This document shows, piece by piece, positions 30,760-40,130 of a stretch of DNA of 64,000 nucleotides. The notes under the pieces are model-generated. The model was not told where the DNA came from and did not search any database. It saw nothing but the letters and a program-made list of their open reading frames with translations. Made by a program: the position numbers and the translations under genes. Position 1 is the stretch's first letter. Every line of letters starts with the position of its first letter. Source of the stretch: Shewanella carassii (GTDB lineage Bacteria; Pseudomonadota; Gammaproteobacteria; Enterobacterales; Shewanellaceae); the NCBI RefSeq assembly GCF_002777975.1, contig NZ_NGVS01000004.1, positions 62,001-126,000 of the forward strand, in the 5' to 3' direction.

Positions 30760-30799
30760 ATGACAAGTCTATGACTTAAAAATGACAGTTGCATGACAA
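30760..30799 (-). promoter_or_regulatory. Pho box array upstream of pstS
   Basis: Four ATGAC-type half-sites begin at 30760, 30771, 30782 and 30793, exactly 11 bp apart, giving two tandem PhoB boxes (the upstream pair reads TTGTCAT-N4-CTGTCAT on the - strand). Ten bases downstream is GATACT, a fair -10 element, so PhoB would replace a -35 element. Confidence 0.88.
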
Positions 30800-31009
30800 G
30801 CCAAAATAAATACGTTGTAACTGGGTATCGAAAATAACGGCCTGAAAATAACGGCCAGCCAGGTCTTGAAGCCATTTCGGCATAAAGGATCCTCGATTGA
30901 CCATGTTGCACCGGCAGTTTCCTAAAGCCTTTGCTTAATCATGACCGTGAGATTGCCATTTGCCACAGGCTTGAAAAAGAGTGCACAAAGCCTTTTCCCG
31001 ATAGACAGC

Positions 31010-31032
31010 AAAAAGGAGCCAAAGGCTCCTTA
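31010..31032 (-). terminator. Terminator after phoR
   Basis: AAGGAGCC and GGCTCCTT form an eight-base stem with a three-base loop; on the - strand a T-run follows. It lies 25 bp beyond the phoR stop. Confidence 0.8.
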
Positions 31033-31056
31033 ATAGGGTTAATGCAGTCAAACGCG

Positions 31057-32358
31057 TCAGGAAGCTTGCTGCTCCAGTAGATGCTGCGGGATCACAAAGC
31101 TGAAGGTACTGCCCTTGCCAAGCTCACTGGCCACCTTGAGTTCGCTGTGGTGATGACTGAGGGCGTGTTTCACTATCGCCAGCCCCAGACCACTGCCACC
31201 GGTTTGCCGCGAGCGGGCACTGTCGACCCGATAGAAGCGTTCTGTCAGGCGACTGATATGCTGCGGTGCAATCCCTTCACCACTGTCTTTAACACTGAAC
31301 ATGGCGCCGGTTGCCACCCGTTGCCAGCGCACCTCAATACTGCCGCCCGGCTCTGTGTAGCGTATGGCGTTGGACAACAGATTGGAGCAGGCACTGCGCA
31401 GCTGCAACTCATTGCCATGGGTATTGAGTCCTGGTTCGGCATAGAAGCTCAGTTGGTAGCGACCACGGGAGAGCGCTTCGCCCTCCTCTTTTAAGGTGGT
31501 CATCAACTGCTGCATATCCACAGTGTGTTCCAGGTTAATATCGGCGGCATCTTCAATCCGCGACAACGCCAACAACTGCTCCACCATGGATTGCATCCTG
31601 CCGGTCTGCTGTTGCATCAACTCCAGCGCCTTGACATTGGGGGAGTCGGGTTCGGCCATGCTCTGCATCATCTCAAGATACCCCTGCAGCACAGTGAGCG
31701 GTGTTTTCAGCTCATGGGAGACGTTGGCAACAAACTCCTTGCGCATTCCCTCGAGTTGCCTAACCCGGGTGATATCCCGGGCAATCAGCAACAGCTGCCT
31801 GTCGCCATAGGCCATCAAGCGCACTTCCAGCAGACGCTTATCCGAAACCGGGGACGGCAGCTCCAGCGGCTCCTTGTAATGGCCCTTTTTCAAATAGGCC
31901 GAAAAGTCGGGATGCCGGATAAGGTTATCTATTCGCTGACCATTATCCTGCGGCCAGACAAAGCCGAGCAGCAGCTGCGCCAACTTGTTACACCAGAGGA
32001 TATTATGATCTGAATCGAGCACCACGGCCGCATCGGGAAGCGCTTCGGCCCCCTGGCGAAACCTTCCTAACAGCCCGGCCAACTGACTCACCCGCTTGCG
32101 GTTTTTGCCCTGCAGGCGATAGATGCCGTTGAATACCCCTTCCCAACTGCCACTGCCCTGTGGCGGCGTTAAGCGGCGATCGCGCCACAACCAGTAATTG
32201 AGCCGAATAAGCTGGCGATAGTGCCAACCCAATAATAGAAAAGCGCCCAGACACAGTACCAAGAGCAACTGACCAAGCAGCAACCCAAGCAGCAGACAAG
32301 CCGCCAGGTACAGCATCAGACGGGAAAACAGCCGATAACCCGAATAGGAATCAAACAT
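31057..32358 (-). CDS. phoR: Phosphate regulon sensor kinase PhoR
   Basis: A 433-residue membrane histidine kinase that phosphorylates PhoB when phosphate is scarce. Two close hydrophobic segments (about residues 11-46) lack a large periplasmic loop, as in E. coli PhoR. A PAS domain follows (about 100-190), then HisKA with His215 in NVSHELKTPL, and a HATPase domain with DSGEGI and GGSGLGLAI. The ATG at 32358 gives a length close to E. coli PhoR (431); the frame extends upstream to a TTG without a better ribosome site. It follows phoB by 74 bp on the same strand. Confidence 0.95.
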   Translation of the reverse strand: MFDSYSGYRLFSRLMLYLAACLLLGLLLGQLLLVLCLGAFLLLGWHYRQLIRLNYWLWRDRRLTPPQGSGSWEGVFNGIYRLQGKNRKRVSQLAGLLGRFRQGAEALPDAAVVLDSDHNILWCNKLAQLLLGFVWPQDNGQRIDNLIRHPDFSAYLKKGHYKEPLELPSPVSDKRLLEVRLMAYGDRQLLLIARDITRVRQLEGMRKEFVANVSHELKTPLTVLQGYLEMMQSMAEPDSPNVKALELMQQQTGRMQSMVEQLLALSRIEDAADINLEHTVDMQQLMTTLKEEGEALSRGRYQLSFYAEPGLNTHGNELQLRSACSNLLSNAIRYTEPGGSIEVRWQRVATGAMFSVKDSGEGIAPQHISRLTERFYRVDSARSRQTGGSGLGLAIVKHALSHHHSELKVASELGKGSTFSFVIPQHLLEQQAS

Positions 32359-32432
32359 AGAAAATGCCCAGGCAAAAGGCCGATGGTTGCACAAGATAAC
32401 GCAAAACCCGGCCCATGCCCATTGTTACCCCG

Positions 32433-33122
32433 CTAGATACGGGTAGAGAAGCGGTAACCTGCGCCGCGAACCGTTTGGATCAGTTTATCGTGCCCGGACA
32501 GCTCCACGGCTTTCCTTAAGCGACGAATATGCACATCCACAGTTCTATCTTCGACATAGACATTGGTGCCCCAGACATTGTCCAGCAACTGCTCACGGCT
32601 GTAGACCCGTTCCGGGTGAGTCATAAAGAAGTGCAGCAAACGAAACTCGGTCGGCCCCATCTCCAGCACAGAATCCCCCACTGTGACCCTATGGCTGACA
32701 GGATCCAGGGTCAGGCCCTGTACATCTATGGTTTCTTCCAGGCGGGTTGGCGCGGCGCGTCTGAGAACCGCCTTGATGCGGGCCACCAACTCCTTGGGGG
32801 AAAACGGTTTGGTAATATAGTCATCGGCGCCCACTTCCAGGCCTTTGACCTTGTCCTCTTCCTCACCGCGGGCAGTGAGCATGATAATAGGGATCTGACG
32901 GGTAAACTCATCTTGCTTCAATCGCTTGGCAAACTGAATACCGCTGCCGCCGGGAAACATCCAGTCCAGCAGAATAAGATCCGGATAAGGTTCCTTGAGC
33001 AGTGCCAACGCAGAATCAAAGTCCTCGGCGGCACTGGTGGTGTACCCGTGTTGTTCCATAACAAAAGTCAGCATCTCACGGATAGCCAACTCATCTTCTA
33101 CTATTAAAATCCTTGCAGTCAT
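32433..33122 (-). CDS. phoB: Phosphate regulon response regulator PhoB
   Basis: A 229-residue OmpR-type response regulator. The receiver domain has the acidic pocket VEDE near residue 9, the phosphorylated Asp53 in LLDWMFPG, and Lys near 105 ([14 protein letters not shown]). The C-terminal winged helix carries [15 protein letters not shown] and [14 protein letters not shown], as in E. coli PhoB. It would bind the Pho boxes before pstS and before its own gene, giving positive autoregulation. It is first gene of a phoB-phoR unit. Confidence 0.97.
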   Translation of the reverse strand: MTARILIVEDELAIREMLTFVMEQHGYTTSAAEDFDSALALLKEPYPDLILLDWMFPGGSGIQFAKRLKQDEFTRQIPIIMLTARGEEEDKVKGLEVGADDYITKPFSPKELVARIKAVLRRAAPTRLEETIDVQGLTLDPVSHRVTVGDSVLEMGPTEFRLLHFFMTHPERVYSREQLLDNVWGTNVYVEDRTVDVHIRRLRKAVELSGHDKLIQTVRGAGYRFSTRI

Positions 33123-33159
33123 AACGGTTTCTGTCAGTGAATTTCCACGTGGCCATTAT

Positions 33160-33188
33160 TGGACAGTTTTATTACAAAATGATGAAAA
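33160..33188 (-). promoter_or_regulatory. Pho box upstream of phoB
   Basis: On the - strand TTGTAATAAAACTGTCCAA (33159-33177) matches 15 of 19 positions of the PhoB consensus, and a third weaker half-site follows 11 bp further at 33182. It lies about 37-66 bp before the phoB start, fitting autoregulation. Confidence 0.8.
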
Positions 33189-33585
33189 GAGTCGACCATT
33201 ACGTCTTTAACGGCGCTATTTTGTCACAATTATCCCGATTAAACACTTGAAACTGGAATGAAAAGCTTACCCAATAGCCGTTATTGACCGCCACGAGCAA
33301 CAATCTCACCGCAGCTGAATTTAGATTACAAGTCTACAACAAACAATAAGTTAGCCTTAACTTAACCAAGTACTGCCGCGGCTCCCTGTTAGGCCGGGCG
33401 CGAATTATCTTTCAGGTACACGGCACTGACACAATTTCCAGACGACTGTTTTCACACTGCAGGAACACGCCCTAGAGCCGTTCGACTAAGTTGGCTGGAT
33501 TCATCCGCAAAAGGCAAAGGCAAAATCCAACAGCAGCGCGACAAAAGCGACCTCCATACGCCTCCTGACTACAAACAGTGCAAAC

Positions 33586-33609
33586 AAAAAGGAGGCCCAA
33601 GGCCTCCTT
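33586..33609 (-). terminator. Terminator after the porin gene
   Basis: AAGGAGGCC and GGCCTCCTT form a nine-base stem around CAA; a T-run follows on the - strand. Confidence 0.85.
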
Positions 33610-33627
33610 CGCTGCAGCTGTGGTCGT

Positions 33628-34560
33628 TTAGAACTTGTGTTCCAGACCAACACCTATGTACTTGTCATCATCGCCCATATCTTCCATGGAGCGATTGGTG
33701 TAGAAGGCAAACAGCTTGGTCGGCTTACCCAGCTTGTAGTCGGCACCGATAGACCAGGAATCACCCTTGTCTTCCATGTCCTGCCACTGACCTTTGAGGG
33801 TCACTGCGTCAATCTTGTAAGCCGCGCTCAGCAGGTAACCATTCTTGCTGTCACCGTCCACTGACTTTTCTTCCTGCTGGTACATACCGCCCAGGATGAA
33901 GTTGGCCAGTTTGGCCTGTACTGTGGCGCGCAGAACATCGTAGCCCTTAACTTCTGAGTCGTAGGCGACAGAGGCGAATACTGCGCTCTTTTTCAGATCC
34001 TTGTCACCGTACATGGCAGCGACAGAGAAACCATCTTCACCGCCTTGTGACTTGGCGGCTTCTGCTGCGTAAGTGGCACCGACTTTAAAACCACCGAATG
34101 AAGGCGACAGGTAAGTCACAGTTTGCTCGATACGGTTTTCACCCTTGAACAGGCTCTTGAGGTCGCCTGACAGGTCGTTGAACTGGTCTACTTTACCTTG
34201 AGACACTTTCAGCATGGTGTCGTTACGACCCACAGAAATGGCACCGAAGTTACCCTTCAAACCAACAAACTGGTTACGGGCCAGGAAGTTGTCTTTGGCA
34301 TCATCGCCTGTGTCTACTTCGTATTCCACTGTGTAGAATGCTGCTAGGTCGTTACCCAGATCGAATTCGCCCTTCACGCCAAAACGAGAGGCATTGCTCT
34401 GAACCGTAGTTTCAGAATCATCAGCACCGGCCTCGTCGTTGGACTGAACAGTAACATTCAGCTTGCCGTAAACGGTCAGCGGCTCGGCTGCATGGGCAGA
34501 GGCCAGAGAGACTGAAGCGATAGCTGAAGCGAGTAGTGTTTTGCAAAATGCGTTCATCAT
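33628..34560 (-). CDS. Gram-negative outer membrane porin
   Basis: A 310-residue general porin of the OmpC/OmpF-like superfamily. A signal peptide (residues 1-25, cut after AHA) precedes alternating beta strands, starting [11 protein letters not shown] and with [12 protein letters not shown], and the protein ends in EHKF, whose terminal Phe is the outer-membrane insertion signal. AAGGAA stands before two adjacent ATG codons, of which either may be used. It is next to phoB, as phosphate porins often are, but I found no Pho box in its upstream region, so phosphate control is not shown. Substrate preference is unknown. Confidence 0.9.
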   Translation of the reverse strand: MMNAFCKTLLASAIASVSLASAHAAEPLTVYGKLNVTVQSNDEAGADDSETTVQSNASRFGVKGEFDLGNDLAAFYTVEYEVDTGDDAKDNFLARNQFVGLKGNFGAISVGRNDTMLKVSQGKVDQFNDLSGDLKSLFKGENRIEQTVTYLSPSFGGFKVGATYAAEAAKSQGGEDGFSVAAMYGDKDLKKSAVFASVAYDSEVKGYDVLRATVQAKLANFILGGMYQQEEKSVDGDSKNGYLLSAAYKIDAVTLKGQWQDMEDKGDSWSIGADYKLGKPTKLFAFYTNRSMEDMGDDDKYIGVGLEHKF

Positions 34561-34852
34561 TAATTCCTTTCGACGTTCTCTTCGTCTTGGTTATTGGTTT
34601 GGAACGAGCGAAAGTGTGCAACGAGTCTGTTGCAGTTTTATTTCATCTTTTAACTTGCTGGCTTCATTGGCATCAAAGACCTGCCCAGCCACCGGTAAAA
34701 GCCCGTCACTACAGGGCCTCGCGGCAAGCAAAGGGCTATATGACATTTTGATTAAATCTGCCCAGAGCGAAAAAATCTGTGCTAGCAGGGCGGGTTTACC
34801 TAGAGGAATTCATGCCTTACACTGCGGCTTTATTTTTCAAAGAGCGCCTGTC

Positions 34853-35764
34853 ATGTGGTTTAAAAATCTCACCGTATATCGTTTCAACAAACCATTTTCC
34901 ACCGATATAGAGGCACTGGAGACGGCCCTTGAGGGCTTCACCTTTTCTCCCTGCTCCAGTCAGGACATCAGCAAGTTCGGTTTTTCCAAGGCTTTGGGCA
35001 AACTGGGGCACACCCTGGTTCACAGCGCCAACAACCGCCACCTTATCTGCGCCACCAAAGAGGAGAAGCTGCTGCCTTCTCAGGTCATCAAGGAAGCGCT
35101 GGAAGAAAAGGTGTCGCTGCTGGAAGAGGAAGAAAACCGCAAGCTGACCAAGAAAGAGAAAGATGCGCTCAAGGATGAAATCACCACCACTCTGTTGCCA
35201 AGAGCCTTCTCCCGTCGCAGCCAAATCAAGGCACTGTTGCTGCTGGATGAGCAACTGATCCTGGTAGACAGCTCCAGCGCCGCCAAGGCCGAAGAACTGC
35301 TGGCCTTGCTGCGTAAAGCGCTCGGCAGCCTGCCTGTGGTGCCAATGAGCACCAAGACACCGATTGAAGTGCAAATGACCGAATGGCTCAAGCAAGGCAA
35401 TGCCCCAGCCCCCTTCACCATTCAGGATGAAGCCGAGCTCAAGTCTGCCGCCGATGATGGTGCAACCGTGCGCTTCAAGCAGCAGGATCTGGGCGAAGAG
35501 GAAGTACTGGCTCACCTAGAAACCGGCAAGCAGGTGCATAAACTGGCACTGCACTTCGGTCAGTCCATCGCCTTTGTGCTGCAATCCGATGCCGGACTGC
35601 GTCGCCTCAAGTTCTCGGAAGAGTTCCGCGCCGCCACCGATGATGTTGCCGGTGAGGATCCACTGGCCAAACTGGACGCCGACTTTGAGCTGATGAGCAG
35701 CGAACTGGTCGCGCTGATGCTAGCTCTGGTCGATGCCTTGGGCGGCGTTGAAGACAGCCTGTAA
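34853..35764 (+). CDS. rdgC: Recombination-associated protein RdgC
   Basis: A 303-residue RdgC, a ring-forming DNA-binding protein that limits RecA activity. Conserved segments are [12 protein letters not shown] at the start, [32 protein letters not shown], the [11 protein letters not shown] loop, and a C-terminal [12 protein letters not shown] helix. The frame is open from 34541, but the extra 104 residues are unlike RdgC, so the ATG at 34853 is used, with a length equal to E. coli RdgC (303). A terminator follows. Confidence 0.96.
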   Translation: MWFKNLTVYRFNKPFSTDIEALETALEGFTFSPCSSQDISKFGFSKALGKLGHTLVHSANNRHLICATKEEKLLPSQVIKEALEEKVSLLEEEENRKLTKKEKDALKDEITTTLLPRAFSRRSQIKALLLLDEQLILVDSSSAAKAEELLALLRKALGSLPVVPMSTKTPIEVQMTEWLKQGNAPAPFTIQDEAELKSAADDGATVRFKQQDLGEEEVLAHLETGKQVHKLALHFGQSIAFVLQSDAGLRRLKFSEEFRAATDDVAGEDPLAKLDADFELMSSELVALMLALVDALGGVEDSL

Positions 35765-35815
35765 CCCCTATCTCCGAGTAACAAGGCCCCTGCGCTGAGA
35801 TAAAATAAGCGCCAT

Positions 35816-35853
35816 AAAAAACGCCGGCACACCTGAAGATGCGCCGGCGTTTT
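35816..35853. terminator. Bidirectional terminator between rdgC and the M61 peptidase gene
   Basis: AAAACGCCGGC and GCCGGCGTTTT pair over about eleven bases across a short loop; A and T runs flank both sides of the two converging genes. Confidence 0.85.
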
Positions 35854-35883
35854 CTGGACAATCAGATTCAGGAGTTATCAGAC

Positions 35884-37698
35884 TCAGGACTTATAGTTAC
35901 CCTGAGCGTCAAACGGCCAGTCTATGCCGAGCCAGGCCTTGAAGAAGGCTTTCTGGGCGCGGCTGACGCTTTCCTTAGGCTTAATTTGCAGCTTGCCGGA
36001 TTGCTCTGAGGCCAGAGTCACACGCCGCTCTATGAGCTTATCGTCGTGGAACAGGGTCACAGTCCACTCATCACCTGCGTCAAAGTCGGCCAAACGTTTG
36101 GCGTAACCTTCGGCGCTGACTTTCAAGCCATTGATAGCCAGCAGCTGATCGCCGGCGACTATGCCCGCCTGCCAAGCCGGACCACCGCGCTCAACACTTT
36201 GCAACACCAAAGAGCCGGAAGTGAGTGTCATACCGGCAAAGGCCTGCTCCTTACTGTCTTTGCCGTAGGCGGTCTTAAGCCCTGCCTGACTCAGCAGTTT
36301 GTCAAAGTCCAGCACCAAGGGGGCATTGACATGGCTCTGCCACCAAGACTCATAGTCCTTGCCGGATAGGTTTTTCAAAATACGTTTCACATCCGTGACA
36401 TTGTATCCCTTGGGGACCTTATGCTCACGATAGAGACTCCGGTGCACATCCCGGTAGGACACCTCTTTGTCTGTGTCCTGCAGCAGTGAGAAGTCCAGTG
36501 CCAGCGAAGTCAAATAACCTTCGGAGTAGATGTTCACACTGTGGTTGATGGCGTAATCGCCGCCTGTGCTGACCCACTGACCGGCACTGGCCTCGGCCAC
36601 CGACTGAATTTCCCGCCCCGGTTTATGCTGATTGGCATTGACTCGCTTGGCCAGGTCCTCCATAAACTCTTTCGGCGTCATGATCCCGGCACGCAACAAC
36701 AACTGGTTTTGAAAATAGCTGGTAGAGCCTTCCGCCATCCATAACAGCTCAGTCATATTCTCCTGCTGATAGTCGTAGGGCACCAGTCCCTCCGGGCGGT
36801 AGGCCTTGACGTTCCAGGTATGAATAAACTCATGGGAAGCCGTGCTGATAAAACGCAGGTAATCTTGGCGCTCACGGAAGTTGAATCTGGGCAGCTGGAT
36901 AATGGTTGAGTTCAAATGTTCGGTGGCGCCGCGGGCCCCCGAGGTGGCGTGCACCATATAAACATAACGCTCAAAGGGATAGTCATCCCAAATGGCCGCA
37001 GCCGTAGCGGACAACTTACCCAGATCGGCCTCTATCTGCTCCAGGTCATAGTTGCCCTCGCCCCAAACCACCAGTTCATATTGTTTGCCGTCGGCCTTGA
37101 AGGCGCGATGCTGACTGAGCCCGGTTTCAATCGGCGAGTCGACCAATACATCATAGTTGGCGGCCACAAACGAATGGGGCTTATCAGCCGCTGCCATTCC
37201 TGAGTAACTGCGCCAGTCGGCAGGTACATCCAGTGTTACCTTAAGCGGCTCTTGGCGAAACTCGGGGCTGTAGATGAATACGCCGCTGGCATCCAGAAAC
37301 GCATGGCTGGCATCAATATGCCTGACTCTTTGCCCCAACTCGTTGGCATAGAGTTGATAGCTGACGGTGACCGCTGTTGGCTTGGACAAAACCACAGTCC
37401 ATTCACCGCTGGCACTGCGCTTCCAAGGCAGGCTGTTGCCCTGCTCGTCCGTGGCATGAAAACGGCGAACCCCGTCCGCCAGCGGCAATACCTGATACTT
37501 GCCGGTACGCCAAACCGGCAGATTGACCTTGAGCTGTTGCCCTGAATGTTGCGGGAAAGTGACCTTGACCTGAGCCAGGTGATGCTCCGGGCTTTTAAGA
37601 TCTATCTGATAATCGACGTCAGCCCAGGCTGAAGATGCCATGCCCAGAGTTGTCAGTAGGGAGGAGTAAGATATGATTGACAAAACAGCGGATTTCAC
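35884..37698 (-). CDS. Exported M61 family metallopeptidase with PDZ domain
   Basis: A 604-residue zinc peptidase of family M61 (glycyl aminopeptidase type). A signal peptide covers residues 1-26 (SSAWA). A beta-rich N-terminal domain is followed by the catalytic domain with His289-Glu290-Phe-Ile-His293 and the downstream Glu in ELLWMAEGSTSYF. A PDZ domain (about 490-575, GPAWQAGIVAGDQLLAINGL) closes the protein. The start is GTG with AAGGAA upstream. It should act in the periplasm; its natural substrates are not known. No operon partner is evident. Confidence 0.9.
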   Translation of the reverse strand: MKSAVLSIISYSSLLTTLGMASSAWADVDYQIDLKSPEHHLAQVKVTFPQHSGQQLKVNLPVWRTGKYQVLPLADGVRRFHATDEQGNSLPWKRSASGEWTVVLSKPTAVTVSYQLYANELGQRVRHIDASHAFLDASGVFIYSPEFRQEPLKVTLDVPADWRSYSGMAAADKPHSFVAANYDVLVDSPIETGLSQHRAFKADGKQYELVVWGEGNYDLEQIEADLGKLSATAAAIWDDYPFERYVYMVHATSGARGATEHLNSTIIQLPRFNFRERQDYLRFISTASHEFIHTWNVKAYRPEGLVPYDYQQENMTELLWMAEGSTSYFQNQLLLRAGIMTPKEFMEDLAKRVNANQHKPGREIQSVAEASAGQWVSTGGDYAINHSVNIYSEGYLTSLALDFSLLQDTDKEVSYRDVHRSLYREHKVPKGYNVTDVKRILKNLSGKDYESWWQSHVNAPLVLDFDKLLSQAGLKTAYGKDSKEQAFAGMTLTSGSLVLQSVERGGPAWQAGIVAGDQLLAINGLKVSAEGYAKRLADFDAGDEWTVTLFHDDKLIERRVTLASEQSGKLQIKPKESVSRAQKAFFKAWLGIDWPFDAQGNYKS

Positions 37699-37827
37699 TC
37701 GTAATTCCTTCTTATGTCATTGTTGTTATAAAATCGGTCGAGTATAACAATATCGGGATAGTCACCTCACCCTTTGCTAATAAAAGCTAACAATTAAGTC
37801 CCCGCAGAATGGGACAGAGGCAAATTT

Positions 37828-39972
37828 ATGTATTTTTTCAGGGTTATCTTCATCGCATCCATGCTGCTTTTAGGCATGGCACATGCCGATGAGCTGGAAG
37901 AGATAGAGATAACATTCAGAGAGCATCCAACCAAACTGTACCTCTCAGTGACTGACGATTTACCCCAGTCATTGATTTTTTCCTCTGTCGAGCAGTTTAC
38001 ATCCCGAGCACTGGAGCTGGGTTACTCCCCGGAACAACTGATGAGCAAACTCATCTTATTGACCCGGTTAAATATGGATATTCAAATTCGCGCACCAGGC
38101 AAACTTGAACAAGCGCAGCAGTTGATCGAACAACTGAAAACCGTGGCCCGCAGCGATTATGAAAAAGCGGCGCTCAATAACCTCGAAGCCCGATATATCG
38201 GTCGAGTTCAACAAGCGTACCAACAAACAGTAACCCTTAATAACCAAGCGCTTGAGCTCTTGAGTGAAGCCCAGGACAAACGCAGCCAACTGCTCAAATA
38301 TGTCATTTATGAAGACCTTGGCATAGTCAACTTGATCATCAAGCAAGAACAGTTGGCTCTGAATGCATTCAATCAACTCAGGGAAACGGCCTATCAATTA
38401 CGCAATGACTATCTGATAGCCGAGGCAGAATCGGCCTTGGGTAAGTACTACAACCGCAAGGGTGAACAAACCAAGTCATTGCAGCATTACACCGAGGCTT
38501 TTCGGCTCGCCAGCCGCTTCAACCAGCCTAATCAAAAAGCGATGTTGCAGCTAAATCTGGCCAAGTTGTACCGCGATCTGCAACAGAAAGATGAGGCTCT
38601 CGAATTTGCCCACGGCGCCGCCGATGCCTTTAAGGCTTTGGGCTCAGGCTCTTATCTATCGAGCGCCATGACAGTTATCGCCATGGTGTATGCCAACAAC
38701 GGCGAATGGAACAAGGCGATAGACTATTACCTTAATGCCCAGCAAATAGATGCCGAGCTGAAAAACTTTACCGCCCAGGGACTGAATTTTCACAATTTGG
38801 GAGAGGCCTACTTCCATTTGAACGACCATCGAGTCGCCCTCGACTACCTGTTTCAAGCCAACGAGATATTCAAAGAGCGGAAGAGTAATCATTATCTGAT
38901 TTACAACGAAATGCTCATAGCGCAAGTTGCCCATGCCATAAAGGATTGGCCCTTGACGATGCAACATGCCCAAGAAGCACTGCGTTTAGCCAAACAGTTG
39001 GAATTACAGCAAGAGCAGATAGAAGCCCTCGGCTACCAGACCGATGCCTACCAGGCCCAAGGCCGCTTTCAGCAAGCGCTTGCGACTCAGACAGAAAGCA
39101 TTAAAATACATAACGCTTTGTTAGAGAAAGATAAAAATACAGGTTCGGACATCAAATCCTCAGCGCTTACCGAGCAAAGATTAAAACTTGCATTGGGACA
39201 GTTGCGGCAAGAGCAACAGCAACAATTGGCAACCCTGCATACCCGCAACGCTTTGTTGGCCGGAGGGACAATACTCTGTCTGGTATTGCTGGGCTTATTG
39301 CTGCAGCAATCCAAACTACGCAGACAGATGCTTAGAAACAACAATGTTCAACAATCGACAATGTTGTTGGACCCGATGACGGGTTTACCTGGTTATCGGT
39401 CACTACTGAAGAAAATAGCAACAAAACCCAAAGGCTTGGCTCTGCTGGCACTAGAGCAAGATTTCGATAGTGACATAAGGCTTGGAAACAGCTTGGCTGC
39501 CCCTAGGCTAGAGCGGTTGGCAAATGACATTACCGAGCTGACTCATGCCGATGTATTTCTGCTCAGGCCGGGACTTTTTGCCTTGGTTTTGGACTATGAA
39601 ACCAGTGCAAGGCAAATTCACCAGCAACTTGCGGCAGCGTTTCAGAAAGAAAACGTCAAATGGGCTCTCGGATTCATCCCATTACCGCTGCTGGCTAACC
39701 CCGATGTCCGTCTGTCTGCCGAAACCTTGTTTGAAACAACACAATTGGCGTTAGCCGGAGCCATGAGCCTTAAAGATAATCAAGGCCACTACGTTGGTTT
39801 CAGTACCCTGGATTTTACTCCGGCGGCCATATTTTCTGCCCCACTCTATCTGCAACTGCAAAAGAGTATAATCCGCGGCTTAATCCGAATAGAAACCAAC
39901 GGAGAAAAAGATAAAATTGATTGGCCGGAGTCGCAATTACAATCAAAAATCGACCCAATGCCAATTATTTGA
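37828..39972 (+). CDS. TPR membrane protein with degenerate GGDEF domain
   Basis: A 714-residue protein. A signal peptide or anchor (1-20) leads into a periplasmic array of tetratricopeptide repeats (about 100-440, with units such as ALNAFNQLRETAYQL and SLQHYTEAFRLASRF). A coiled coil and one membrane segment near 474-494 follow, then a cytoplasmic GGDEF-like domain (from DPMTGLPGYRSLL at about 515). The catalytic loop, normally RYGGDEF, reads LRPGLFALVL near residue 580, so cyclase activity is unlikely. It may be a sensor acting through protein contacts. The following gene encodes an intact cyclase on the same strand. Confidence 0.82.
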   Translation: MYFFRVIFIASMLLLGMAHADELEEIEITFREHPTKLYLSVTDDLPQSLIFSSVEQFTSRALELGYSPEQLMSKLILLTRLNMDIQIRAPGKLEQAQQLIEQLKTVARSDYEKAALNNLEARYIGRVQQAYQQTVTLNNQALELLSEAQDKRSQLLKYVIYEDLGIVNLIIKQEQLALNAFNQLRETAYQLRNDYLIAEAESALGKYYNRKGEQTKSLQHYTEAFRLASRFNQPNQKAMLQLNLAKLYRDLQQKDEALEFAHGAADAFKALGSGSYLSSAMTVIAMVYANNGEWNKAIDYYLNAQQIDAELKNFTAQGLNFHNLGEAYFHLNDHRVALDYLFQANEIFKERKSNHYLIYNEMLIAQVAHAIKDWPLTMQHAQEALRLAKQLELQQEQIEALGYQTDAYQAQGRFQQALATQTESIKIHNALLEKDKNTGSDIKSSALTEQRLKLALGQLRQEQQQQLATLHTRNALLAGGTILCLVLLGLLLQQSKLRRQMLRNNNVQQSTMLLDPMTGLPGYRSLLKKIATKPKGLALLALEQDFDSDIRLGNSLAAPRLERLANDITELTHADVFLLRPGLFALVLDYETSARQIHQQLAAAFQKENVKWALGFIPLPLLANPDVRLSAETLFETTQLALAGAMSLKDNQGHYVGFSTLDFTPAAIFSAPLYLQLQKSIIRGLIRIETNGEKDKIDWPESQLQSKIDPMPII

Positions 39973-40130
39973 TCTGAACGACAAAACTTTGTCGCAACAA
40001 CGAGATGGCGAATTTGCACTCCTGACAGATTGCTATACCATTTAATAGTGTCTGAAACGGTTGTCACGAAATTTCAGTCATTTATACCCCTACAATGGAT
40101 TCGATCCCGCATCGAAGGAAAGTTACAGGA

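Larger units (their letters stand above)
33123..33627. other. Intergenic region between phoB and the porin gene
   Basis: A 505-bp gap. It holds the phoB promoter with its Pho box at the left and the porin terminator at 33586-33609 at the right. The middle (33200-33580) has no plausible gene, RNA or strong repeat that I can identify. Confidence 0.6.

Noticed and set aside
34541..34852. N-terminal extension of rdgC by 104 residues
   Set aside because: The extension overlaps the porin start and is unlike RdgC; the protein starting at 34853 has the family length.
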